Shown: one piece after another, positions 55,229-63,319 of the stretch
How the letters are laid out: every line of letters begins with the position of its first letter
Position numbering within the stretch: the stretch's first letter is position 1
NCBI RefSeq assembly: GCF_042159835.1
Contig: NZ_JBBVGT010000002.1
Span: 558,001-622,000, forward strand
Length of the DNA: 64,000 bases
Origin: Albibacterium profundi
GTDB lineage: Bacteria; Bacteroidota; Bacteroidia; Sphingobacteriales; Sphingobacteriaceae
Direction of reading: 5' to 3'
Program-made: the position numbers and the translations under genes
The notes under the pieces: generated by a model
Told to the model about the DNA's origin: nothing
The model's input: only the letters and a program-made list of their open reading frames with translations
Databases searched by the model: none

Positions 55229-55732
55229 ATGAACAAACTAATTAAACTCGCTGCCATTTGTACTCTCCTCATCTTTGGTTGCACAAAGACCTACAACATG
55301 GCAACGACAAGTATGGAACCGACTATTAGGAAGGGACAAGCAATGACAATCATTAATAACACAGAAATAACCAGAGACGATATCGTCGCATTTAATGCAC
55401 CCGAAGACGACAATATATGGATATTTCGTGTAGTCGGCATTCCTGGAGATACCATACGAGTTATCGATGGTATACTGCAAGTAAATTCCGAAAAAGATCC
55501 CTATGGTTTTTCGACTTCTGATACAAATAACTCGGAAGACGACGCGATGGAAATCTTTGGCGCAAGCGAACAGGATGATTGGACGGCCAATAATCTAGGG
55601 CCCATCGTCGTACCGGCCGATTCAGAACAATATTTCTTAATGGGTGATAATAGATCAAATTCATATGATTCTCGCTATTTCGGCTTTATTAAAAAAGAAG
55701 ATATTATTGGAACGGTCGAGTTAAAAGAATAA
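55229..55732 (+). CDS. Signal-peptidase-I-like (S26) lipoprotein lacking the catalytic lysine
   Basis: A 167-residue protein of the S26/LepB fold. It opens with a lipoprotein signal whose lipobox LIFGC places the lipidated Cys at 18, instead of the usual membrane helix. Box B is intact with TSMEPT (Ser28, the nucleophile position). Box D reads IFRVVGIPGD (65-74), so the catalytic Lys of type I signal peptidases (KR-VVG-PGD) is Phe66. Box E is intact as MGDNRSNSYDSR (138-149). It is probably not an ordinary signal peptidase; it may be inactive or use another mechanism. A lipoprotein would also face the periplasm entirely. Confidence 0.85.
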   Translation: MNKLIKLAAICTLLIFGCTKTYNMATTSMEPTIRKGQAMTIINNTEITRDDIVAFNAPEDDNIWIFRVVGIPGDTIRVIDGILQVNSEKDPYGFSTSDTNNSEDDAMEIFGASEQDDWTANNLGPIVVPADSEQYFLMGDNRSNSYDSRYFGFIKKEDIIGTVELKE

Positions 55733-55821
55733 AATTTATTGCTGAAATAAATCCGACTGCAGGCAGGCACGTGAAAAAACAATTTTTCTATACCCGACGT
55801 TGTTCTAAAAAAGGAGGATTT

Positions 55822-56235
55822 ATGGCTAAGCAAAAAGATAAATACGACAACCTGCCCAACGAGAACAAATTCAACGAAGGCAAAGAAGAGGCGGCTCAGG
55901 ATTTGAAATATAATAACGAAGAGGACAGCTTCGAACTTGATGTACAGGGAGACGATGAAGACGACTATGTACATGAAAATCCCTATGATACAGCTGCTGA
56001 GGATGGAGAAGATATGGACTCGGATTGGGATGAGGCCAATCTAAATGTGGGTGATGAATACGAAGATTTCAATGAAGAGGAGGAAATAGAGGAACTCGGT
56101 ATGCGGGTCGACAAAGGAAAAATTGTTGAATTAGATGCGATGGACGAAAAACTAGCAGAAACACCTGAGGACAAGCGGACTGACTTGGATGAAGAGGGCT
56201 ATCCAAAACGCAATACGGACGAAGAACCGGAATAA
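55822..56235 (+). CDS. Small, very acidic, probably disordered protein
   Basis: A 137-residue product dominated by Asp and Glu (for example DEYEDFNEEEEIEELG near residues 77-92) without signal peptide or membrane helix; family not recognised. Translation would also be possible from a GTG at 55771, but AAGGAGGA sits at ideal distance from the ATG at 55822, the strongest Shine-Dalgarno sequence noticed in the window. It lies 57 bp before hutU in the same orientation; a connection with histidine catabolism is not evident. Confidence 0.65.
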   Translation: MAKQKDKYDNLPNENKFNEGKEEAAQDLKYNNEEDSFELDVQGDDEDDYVHENPYDTAAEDGEDMDSDWDEANLNVGDEYEDFNEEEEIEELGMRVDKGKIVELDAMDEKLAETPEDKRTDLDEEGYPKRNTDEEPE

Positions 56236-56292
56236 TTGTTTTGCGATATTGGTTAATTTCTATAAATTTCGGACAAACCATCAAGTAACATT

Positions 56293-57966
56293 ATGAATGT
56301 TTCCGATTTTTTAAACCAATACGCTAAGCACCCTCATTATAAATCTCCCACCGGAACTAAGCTGCATGCCAAAAGCTGGCAGACTGAAGCTCCATTAAGG
56401 ATGTTATTAAACAATCTAGATGGAGAAGTCGCCGAGAACCCCGACGAGTTAGTAGTCTATGGCGGAATCGGACAAGCAGCCAGAAATCGTGAGTCGTTAC
56501 AAAAAATTATTGAAATCTTATTAGAGCTTGACGATCATCACTCTTTATTGGTCCAATCGGGAAAACCGGTGGGCATTGTCCGTTCTCACCCCGCCGCACC
56601 GAGGGTTTTGATTGCTAATAGCAACCTCGTACCCCACTGGGCTACATGGGATCACTTCAATGAGCTTCGGAGCAAGGGTTTAATGATGTATGGACAAATG
56701 ACTGCCGGAAGTTGGATTTACATTGGTACGCAGGGGATTTTACAAGGCACTTACGAGACTTTTATGGCTTGTGCACAAAAAGAATTTAACGGTGATTTGA
56801 CTGGAAAGCTGATTGTTACAGCCGGGTTAGGCGGGATGGGTGGTGCTCAGCCTTTGGCTGCTACCATGGCGGGGGCTGTTTTTCTTGGTGCCGATGTTGA
56901 TCCGGAACGAATAAAAAAACGCTTAGAGACAAAGTATATCGATCGAATGACCGAATCTTATGACGAAGCTATTCAATGGGTTAAAGAAGCAATGTCTGAA
57001 CAAAAACCTTTGTCAGTGGGCATCGTTAGCGATGCGGGTGATTTACTCGAAAAATTGTTGGCTGACAACTTAATTCCAGACATACTCACCGATCAGACAT
57101 CCGCCCATGACCCACTCAATGGCTATGTGCCGCATGGCATGAACCTGCAAGAAGCCGGACAACTTAGGAAACAAGACCCAAAATCTTATCAAGAAAAAAG
57201 CATACAAAGCATGGCTAGACATGTTGACTTAATGTTAAAACTACAACAGAAAGGCGCAGTTACGTTTGACTATGGAAATAATATACGGGAATTCGCACTG
57301 CAAGGGGGTACTGAAAATGCATTCGACTTTCCCGGTTTTACACCGGCCTACTTACGACCCCTTTTTTGTGAAGGCAAAGGGCCTTTTAGATGGGCTGCCT
57401 TGTCCGGAGACCCTGAAGATATTTATGTAACCGACCGGGCACTGATGGAAGCTTTTCCTGAAAATAAAGCGCTCATCAATTGGCTAAAAATGGCACAAGA
57501 GAAAGTAGCCTTTCAGGGTCTCCCCTGTCGTATCTGCTGGTTAGGAATGGGCGAGCGAGAGAGGGCAGGAAAGATATTCAACGATTTAGTAAGATCCGGC
57601 AAAGTGAAAGCACCCATCGTAATCGGTCGCGACCATCTGGATTGTGGCTCGGTCGCTTCCCCCAATCGGGAGACGGAGGGAATGTTAGATGGTTCGGATG
57701 CAGTATCTGACTGGCCTCTGTTGAACCTAATGAGTAATGCTGTCGGCGGAGCTACCTGGATATCTTTTCATCACGGCGGCGGAGTCGGTATCGGTTATTC
57801 TCAGCACGCTGGGATGGTCGTGCTTGCTGACGGAACGGACCGTGCGGAAAAATGCCTGGAAAGGGTGTTGTATAACGACCCGGCAATGGGTGTGTTCCGT
57901 CATACCGATGCAGGCTATGACCAGGCGGATAAATGGGCCGACAAATTCAATCTAAAGGTTTGGTAA
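56293..57966 (+). CDS. hutU: Urocanate hydratase
   Basis: Second step of histidine degradation, urocanate to imidazolonepropionate, with tightly bound NAD+. The 557-residue protein has the family landmarks QSGKPVGIVRSHPAAPRVLI near residue 95, TAGLGGMGGAQPLAATMAGA near 177-196 for NAD binding, CRICWLGMGERERAG near 410 with the active-site Cys, and FHHGGGVGIGYSQHAG. First gene of hutU-hutI-hutG; the stop TAA overlaps the hutI start (TAATG). Confidence 0.96.
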   Translation: MNVSDFLNQYAKHPHYKSPTGTKLHAKSWQTEAPLRMLLNNLDGEVAENPDELVVYGGIGQAARNRESLQKIIEILLELDDHHSLLVQSGKPVGIVRSHPAAPRVLIANSNLVPHWATWDHFNELRSKGLMMYGQMTAGSWIYIGTQGILQGTYETFMACAQKEFNGDLTGKLIVTAGLGGMGGAQPLAATMAGAVFLGADVDPERIKKRLETKYIDRMTESYDEAIQWVKEAMSEQKPLSVGIVSDAGDLLEKLLADNLIPDILTDQTSAHDPLNGYVPHGMNLQEAGQLRKQDPKSYQEKSIQSMARHVDLMLKLQQKGAVTFDYGNNIREFALQGGTENAFDFPGFTPAYLRPLFCEGKGPFRWAALSGDPEDIYVTDRALMEAFPENKALINWLKMAQEKVAFQGLPCRICWLGMGERERAGKIFNDLVRSGKVKAPIVIGRDHLDCGSVASPNRETEGMLDGSDAVSDWPLLNLMSNAVGGATWISFHHGGGVGIGYSQHAGMVVLADGTDRAEKCLERVLYNDPAMGVFRHTDAGYDQADKWADKFNLKVW

Positions 57967-59204
57967 TGGTATCAGGAACAAAGATCATTGGCCCTTTCAG
58001 CCAGATTATCACCATGGCTAAACTTCCTTTGAAGGGAGCGATTGCTGACGAACAATTGGAGATTATCAACGATGGAGCGGTAGCCGTTGGTCGCTCCGGC
58101 GAAATTAAGGATGTGGGATCATTCCACGCAGTCCGAAAAAAACATTCATCCGCCACACTCGAAGAGATAGAACAACCTTCAGTTCTGTTACCCGGCTTTG
58201 TCGACTGTCACACACATATTGCTTTTGGGGGCAGTCGTGCAAAGGATTACGCGATGCGAGTGGCTGGAAAAACTTATCTGGACATTGCGAGGGCAGGCGG
58301 AGGCATCTGGGATACCGTTACCCAAACCCGAGCGGCGACTGAACAGGATTTGACAACTCATACGTTAACACGTGCGGCGAAGCATATCAACGAAGGTGTA
58401 ACTACCATAGAAGTTAAAAGTGGCTATGGTTTGAATGTTGACGATGAAATAAAAATACTAAATGCAATTGACGCCGCCAACCAACTGACCAAAGCGGACC
58501 TCATTAGTACCTGTTTGGCTGCACATATGAAGCCGAAAGACTTTGATGGCGGACAAAAGGAGTATATTAACTATTTGATAAAGAAACTACTACCGCTAAT
58601 CCAAGAAAAGAATTTAAGTAAACGGATGGACATCTTTGTAGAAGACTCAGCATTCGATCTGGTCCATGCTGATTATTTTCTAAGTGAAGCGGGTTCTTTG
58701 GGGTTTGACTTTACCGTGCATGCAGATCAGTTCAGCACAGGGGGATCAGCATTGGCTGTCAAACACAATGCTTTGTCTGCCGACCATCTGGAAGCGTCAA
58801 CTGAAAAGGAAATAAAGCTTTTAGCTAGTTCAAACACTACGGCGGTCGTGCTTCCAGGAGCATCAATCGGTTTAGGAATGAATTTCGGGCCAGCAAGAAG
58901 GCTCTTAGATGCTGGTGCATGTGTGGTTATTGCAAGCGATTGGAACCCTGGGTCTGCGCCAATGGGCTCCTTGTTGATTCAAGCCAGCATCTTAGGGACT
59001 TTCGAGAAATTGACGGTCGCCGAGACATTGGCTGGGTTGACGTTCCGTGCAGCGCATGCGCTAAACCTCGATGATCGAGGTCGGATAGAAAAAAAGCAGA
59101 TGGCTGACTTCCAGTCCTACCCCTGCTCCGATTACCGGGAGATTCTTTATCATCAAGGACAATTGAAACCACTTAATATTTGGAAAAAAGGAATACAATT
59201 ATGA
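57966..59204 (+). CDS. hutI: Imidazolonepropionase
   Basis: Third step of histidine degradation, hydrolysing imidazolonepropionate to N-formimidoyl-glutamate. The 412-residue amidohydrolase has metal-binding VDCHTHIAFGG near 78-88, SGYGLNVDDEIK near 155, HADQFS and SADHLEAS for the remaining ligands, and SDWNPGSAP near 322 with the catalytic Asp. The ATG at 57966 shares a base with the hutU stop, so translation is coupled; the frame's earlier extension is inside hutU. Confidence 0.95.
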   Translation: MVSGTKIIGPFSQIITMAKLPLKGAIADEQLEIINDGAVAVGRSGEIKDVGSFHAVRKKHSSATLEEIEQPSVLLPGFVDCHTHIAFGGSRAKDYAMRVAGKTYLDIARAGGGIWDTVTQTRAATEQDLTTHTLTRAAKHINEGVTTIEVKSGYGLNVDDEIKILNAIDAANQLTKADLISTCLAAHMKPKDFDGGQKEYINYLIKKLLPLIQEKNLSKRMDIFVEDSAFDLVHADYFLSEAGSLGFDFTVHADQFSTGGSALAVKHNALSADHLEASTEKEIKLLASSNTTAVVLPGASIGLGMNFGPARRLLDAGACVVIASDWNPGSAPMGSLLIQASILGTFEKLTVAETLAGLTFRAAHALNLDDRGRIEKKQMADFQSYPCSDYREILYHQGQLKPLNIWKKGIQL

Positions 59205-60166
59205 TAGACTCCAATTTTTATACCCCGGCGAATGAAGGCACTTGGTTTGCCCGCATCGATGGGTTTGATGAAAATCAATTACGCTGGCACCAGAGCATTG
59301 AACCAGTTGACATCAGACGTCTACCGCAATCAAGCGGGGCAAAGAATATCGCATTCATAGGATTTGCGAGTGATGAGGGTGTTAAAAGAAATATGGGTCG
59401 CATCGGCGCTGCCAAAGCGCCAGAACGAATCCGACGACTTTGCAGTAGCCTACCTAATATTGAAGGAATTACACTATACGATGCGGGTGATGTTCTATGT
59501 TATGATGAAAACTTAGAAAAAGCCCAAAAACAATTGGCTCTCGCTGTTGATAAACTGTTAAAACATGGCTATACACCACTGCTCTTGGGCGGCGGACATG
59601 AAATCGTCTTCGGACATTATTCTGGCATCAAAAAATCATTCCCATCAGAAAAAGTGGGCATCATTAGTTTTGACGCCCATTTCGACTTGCGAAAACCTGA
59701 TAGCAAGGGCGTGAACTCGGGTACGGGTTTTTGGCAGATTGTCGAAGAATCAGGCGATAAGAATTTAGATTACCTCGCTATCGGGATACAGAAAGCAGGC
59801 AACACACATGAGTTATTTGAGACCGCAGACCAACTAAACGTGTCTTATATTTTTGATACTGAATTCAACCATCTTCAAATGGATTATATCAGGCAAAAAG
59901 TAGCCAATTTCTGTGACGGTATTGACAAACTCTACATCACGATTGATATGGATGCTTTTTCATCTGCCTACGCTCCAGGGGTTAGTGCATCAAACCCCAA
60001 AGGACTGACTCCCGACTTTGTATTTGATAGTTGCTTAAAAGATGTATTCAGCACCGGCAAAGTGATATCAATTGATATAGCCGAGGTAAACCCAAATTTT
60101 GATTTAGACAATCGCACTTCAAAGTTAGCTGCACGCTTAGTTTTCGACATGCTCAATCTTTTATAG
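59201..60166 (+). CDS. hutG: Formimidoylglutamase
   Basis: Arginase-fold enzyme that hydrolyses N-formimidoyl-glutamate to glutamate and formamide, completing the four-step hut route. The 321-residue protein keeps the binuclear manganese motifs GGGHEIVFGHY near 126-136, SFDAHFDLRKPDS near 150-162, and ITIDMDAFSSAYAPG near 247-261. Its ATG overlaps the hutI stop (ATGA), preceded by an AAAAAAGGA stretch. No hutH is found in this window, so the histidine ammonia-lyase must be elsewhere. Confidence 0.94.
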   Translation: MIDSNFYTPANEGTWFARIDGFDENQLRWHQSIEPVDIRRLPQSSGAKNIAFIGFASDEGVKRNMGRIGAAKAPERIRRLCSSLPNIEGITLYDAGDVLCYDENLEKAQKQLALAVDKLLKHGYTPLLLGGGHEIVFGHYSGIKKSFPSEKVGIISFDAHFDLRKPDSKGVNSGTGFWQIVEESGDKNLDYLAIGIQKAGNTHELFETADQLNVSYIFDTEFNHLQMDYIRQKVANFCDGIDKLYITIDMDAFSSAYAPGVSASNPKGLTPDFVFDSCLKDVFSTGKVISIDIAEVNPNFDLDNRTSKLAARLVFDMLNLL

Positions 60167-60234
60167 TCATAGTTCTATTCTTAATACCATGGTTTATTTC
60201 AGGGTAAAATCAGGGATGAATCCACACCCATCAA

Positions 60235-60300
60235 ATCCGCATTTTAGCCTTAAAATGTGGATAAAATGCGGATGGAATCCATCATGAATTCATTATGATG
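60235..60300. repeat. Competing inverted repeats between hutG and the minus-strand genes
   Basis: ATCCGCATTTTA (60235-60246) is an exact reverse complement of TAAAATGCGGAT (60262-60273). Part of the same left arm (CATTTTAG) can instead pair with TTAAAATG (60250-60257), so two hairpins exclude each other. A further imperfect palindrome centred on ATGAATTCAT lies at 60280-60300. No U tract follows, so these are not classical terminators, though they sit between converging genes. Confidence 0.5.
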
Positions 60301-60310
60301 TGAACCAATT

Positions 60311-60511
60311 CTAGTCGAATTTATGCAGTTCATATCCCAAGCTGAGATAGACCTTGTATAGGACTTGTTCGACATGTCTCCGCTGTGGTCGGGCGGTGAT
60401 CCCGCTATGCACGTAGTCAAACTGCCGTTCCAGCGGGTCCACCGCACGGCCTCTATTGGTGCACGATGTAAAAATCTCGAACAAGGGGATTGCTTTACCT
60501 GATTTACTCAT
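60311..60511 (-). CDS. Short ORF overlapping the TlpA-like gene stop (uncertain)
   Basis: A 66-codon frame starts at an ATG that overlaps the preceding gene's stop codon by 8 bp, as in translationally coupled genes here. The product (starts MSKSGKAIPLFEIF, ends SLGYELHKFD) is basic and without membrane segments. I do not recognise a family; the sequence has a mixed look that could be a remnant of a larger gene. Overlap position and frame length are the only support. Confidence 0.3.
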   Translation of the reverse strand: MSKSGKAIPLFEIFTSCTNRGRAVDPLERQFDYVHSGITARPQRRHVEQVLYKVYLSLGYELHKFD

Positions 60512-62033
60512 TTAACTGCCCGTCAATCATCTCCTTTACTGCGTCATTTCCGGGAAAGCCTGAAAATTTATCAATGAGCACGCCTTGTTTATTATACAAC
60601 AGATAGGAAGGAATATACTCAAACTCAAAATATTCCATCATGTAAGTCCACTGATCGTCTGTCAGGTAATAATGTTCGCTACCAATTCCTTTTATTTTTT
60701 CTTCCCATAGCTTTGGGGGTGAAGACCCGTTGGTAATATATACAAATACAACATCCTTATCCCGAAAATCGCCCTTTGTAACTCTGAATTGTTTGATTGC
60801 TTCCAGACATGGGGCACACCATGTCGCCCAAAGGTCAATAAACACAGCCTTGTCCTTATATTTGGAAACAATGGTTTCCATGACTTTATCTTCTGGAACA
60901 TTCGAGATATCATTTACGACAACAGGTGATTTTACTTTGTCCAGTTCAATTACTTGTTCGTTTTTCCGAGCCAGTATTTTAGCGATTTCTCCATCTTTCC
61001 AATAACTAGTTATATTCTCTTTTTGCTTTTCAGTTAGGGGTTCTACCTGTTCGTTGAACTGCCGACCATAGGCATTAGCCGCCAGTATATCATAATATGG
61101 CCCTTCATCGAATCCGACCAAATCAGCTAAAATACCTTTCACGCTTGCCAACCAAGAGGGGATATCGCTTTCCCCGATCACAGGGAGCCCCAATACTTCA
61201 TTTTTTAGAATAGAGTCTTGAAATTCAGGAAACGTGAACGTGTGGAGGTATTGTGGATCGTTGAGATTGAAGTCTTTCAAAAAACGAAAATAGGATCGGT
61301 CGATCTTTTGGATTTCAGGCTTCCCGATTGTATCCCGAGTTGCATTACGATAATTACTTTTCATCTGTCTTTCGTAATCAAAGACATGTCCCGTATATAG
61401 AAATAAACGATAATCTTTAGCTATAGACTCTTTAAACTCCTTGGAGAATTCATGATCATTATCTACGAATAGCGCCATTCGTTTAGACACGTTACTGTTA
61501 GCAAAATCCAAGAACTCATCTATACTTTTATCAAAGAGTCGTGGATATACCCAACCTGATGTATCTGGTCTATAATCAATCATTTTGCTTAACACCTCCA
61601 TTCTCCGTGTCATATCATATTCATTCATGTCAGGCCTAACCTCAATATTTTCGAAATCGCGGTTTGAGTTATAGGCTATATCGATGTTGGTAAGACCCCC
61701 ATTTATTGTTTTTACTATAAGAGTCTTAGATAGATTTACACTGGTATACAAACCGATATAAGAAATGTCGGTTTCCACATCGATGTCCACAGAGAATTTG
61801 CCCGATTGGTCAGCGAGAACTTCATGTCTAATATTTTCTCCTGAAATTGGATGTAGGACAGTAATAGTTACCATAATACTATCCTTATTTTGATCATCAG
61901 GAGTGATGATTCTTCCTGTTATTTTAGAAGTACCGGCAACTATCGTTATTGTATCTGTATTTATTTCTGTTGCCAGGTTACATGACAAAAAGAAAAAAAG
62001 ACTACATACAAAAATTTGTTTTATTTTATTCAT
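60504..62033 (-). CDS. TlpA/ResA-like thioredoxin-fold lipoprotein
   Basis: A 509-residue predicted lipoprotein (lipobox FLSC, Cys19) facing the periplasm. The N-terminal part (about 30-120) is beta-rich and resembles carboxypeptidase-regulatory-type domains; the middle is helical with unknown function; the last 130 residues are a thioredoxin fold with LWATWCAPCLEA near residues 400-411 (redox pair WCAPC). This architecture is common in Bacteroidota and is used for periplasmic thiol-disulfide exchange; the substrate is unknown. The leader carries a 12-bp hairpin. Confidence 0.85.
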   Translation of the reverse strand: MNKIKQIFVCSLFFFLSCNLATEINTDTITIVAGTSKITGRIITPDDQNKDSIMVTITVLHPISGENIRHEVLADQSGKFSVDIDVETDISYIGLYTSVNLSKTLIVKTINGGLTNIDIAYNSNRDFENIEVRPDMNEYDMTRRMEVLSKMIDYRPDTSGWVYPRLFDKSIDEFLDFANSNVSKRMALFVDNDHEFSKEFKESIAKDYRLFLYTGHVFDYERQMKSNYRNATRDTIGKPEIQKIDRSYFRFLKDFNLNDPQYLHTFTFPEFQDSILKNEVLGLPVIGESDIPSWLASVKGILADLVGFDEGPYYDILAANAYGRQFNEQVEPLTEKQKENITSYWKDGEIAKILARKNEQVIELDKVKSPVVVNDISNVPEDKVMETIVSKYKDKAVFIDLWATWCAPCLEAIKQFRVTKGDFRDKDVVFVYITNGSSPPKLWEEKIKGIGSEHYYLTDDQWTYMMEYFEFEYIPSYLLYNKQGVLIDKFSGFPGNDAVKEMIDGQLNE

Positions 62034-62347
62034 GGTTATTTTGATTTGAATCCCGGCAAATTTTTAAAAAAAATCTGCCGAAATAATATGATTAGGTAAA
62101 CTATGGTATCAACACACCTCTTTCAACTCTTTTCGGGATAGCTGTTCTAGCTCCTTGAGATTTAAGGTTTTGAATGAGATTTTTTTATTTAATAAAGTTT
62201 AAGTTAGTTAAATTAGTCGCTTTCTCACCAAAACGACCAATTTTTCCTCCTTAAGAACAAAGTGAGTCTTTCCTCGAGGGAAAGGGTGCAACGGTCTCTC
62301 GAGGAGTTTTTGACCATCGATGAGAACCTGGTTTATGTTAGTATTTT
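62034..62347. other. Intergenic stretch with a leader hairpin and a small palindrome
   Basis: This 314-bp gap has no credible gene. At 62054-62080 there is a 12-bp stem with one mismatch and a 3-base loop, 21 bp before the TlpA-like start; it may be a leader structure. At 62268-62284 the sequence CTTTCCTCGAGGGAAAG forms a small palindrome, and CTCGAGG recurs at 62298-62304. Their role is unknown. Confidence 0.4.
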
Positions 62348-63244
62348 TTATTGGTTTAATTCTTGGTACGCAGCATTTAAACTTCGTTCGATTCCGTCAC
62401 CCTGCCATTCTGGAACACCCGGTATACTCTCGGTTTTCAGGATCTCCTCGAGGTTTCGACCGGACTTGATCTGGCCGCCGACGTGGTCTAGTAGCGCGCT
62501 AAGGTAGTTTTGAAATGCTTTGATATCAGCTTGACTGCCAATGATCTTCTCTGGATCAAGGCTGTGTCCGAAAATAAAAAGCGTGTCCCTATCGAAAGTG
62601 TCCATCGCCTTTTGTAAAACTTGAATCCAATTGCCAATGTCGGCACCAGCAGACTTGTCGATAAAAGGATAGCGTCTATTAAAGACCAAATCCCCCATAT
62701 GCACGATATTTGCGTTTTGGAAATGGATGATAGCATCACCGTTCGTATGTCCGGGACCAAAATAATGAGCTTTAACCGACTCCTTACCGGTTTTTAGTTC
62801 CCAGCTTTCTGTAAAAACGGTATCAGGATAGAGTTGTTCGCTCTCTTTATCTGACCGTTTGGCAACTGCTTTCTGATTAATTAGCGAATTGTTATGGGCG
62901 ACAACCTTACCGATAAGTCCTTTAAAAGCAATATTACCGGCCGTATGATCTCCATGATGATGTGTATTGATTAAATAGTTAAAAGGCTTAGAGCCTAATT
63001 TTTTCAACTCTCCGATTAAGTGCGATGCCGAATGGGGGAACTGTGCATCTACCACCAGATACCCTTCATCAGAATTTAACCAACCAATGGTGCCACCCGC
63101 TTCAGTAAATATACCGATACTGTCTCGTAATGTTAAAAAATTATATTCTTGGGTATTTATAAGAGCTGCCAATGCATCTTGTTTATTGAGCGACAGGACC
63201 GCTGCCGCCAAGCTTGCATTTCTAATAAATTTACGTCTTTTCAT
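62348..63244 (-). CDS. Exported MBL-fold metallohydrolase
   Basis: A 298-residue metallo-beta-lactamase-fold protein with an N-terminal MKRRKFIRNASLAAAVLSLN segment (Arg-Arg before a hydrophobic run, suggesting Tat-type export). The metal-binding HxHxDH is NTHHHGDHTAGN (about 93-104), followed by FGPGHTNGDA near 167, HMGDLVFNRRYPF near 191 and FGHS near 236 for the remaining ligands. Relatives range from quinoprotein-relay enzymes to class B lactamases; substrate is unknown. It is the next minus-strand gene after dnaX, 75 bp away. Confidence 0.87.
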   Translation of the reverse strand: MKRRKFIRNASLAAAVLSLNKQDALAALINTQEYNFLTLRDSIGIFTEAGGTIGWLNSDEGYLVVDAQFPHSASHLIGELKKLGSKPFNYLINTHHHGDHTAGNIAFKGLIGKVVAHNNSLINQKAVAKRSDKESEQLYPDTVFTESWELKTGKESVKAHYFGPGHTNGDAIIHFQNANIVHMGDLVFNRRYPFIDKSAGADIGNWIQVLQKAMDTFDRDTLFIFGHSLDPEKIIGSQADIKAFQNYLSALLDHVGGQIKSGRNLEEILKTESIPGVPEWQGDGIERSLNAAYQELNQ

Positions 63245-63319
63245 GATATTGAAATAATCGGTTTATCGCAAAACAAAAACCAGCTTCATTTGTTTCAAAA
63301 TTTCTGCTTTAAGCACTGT

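Noticed and set aside
62262..62507. Plus-strand ORF overlapping the 3' end of the exported MBL-fold gene
   Set aside because: About two thirds of it is antisense to the MBL-fold gene and it has no family motifs.
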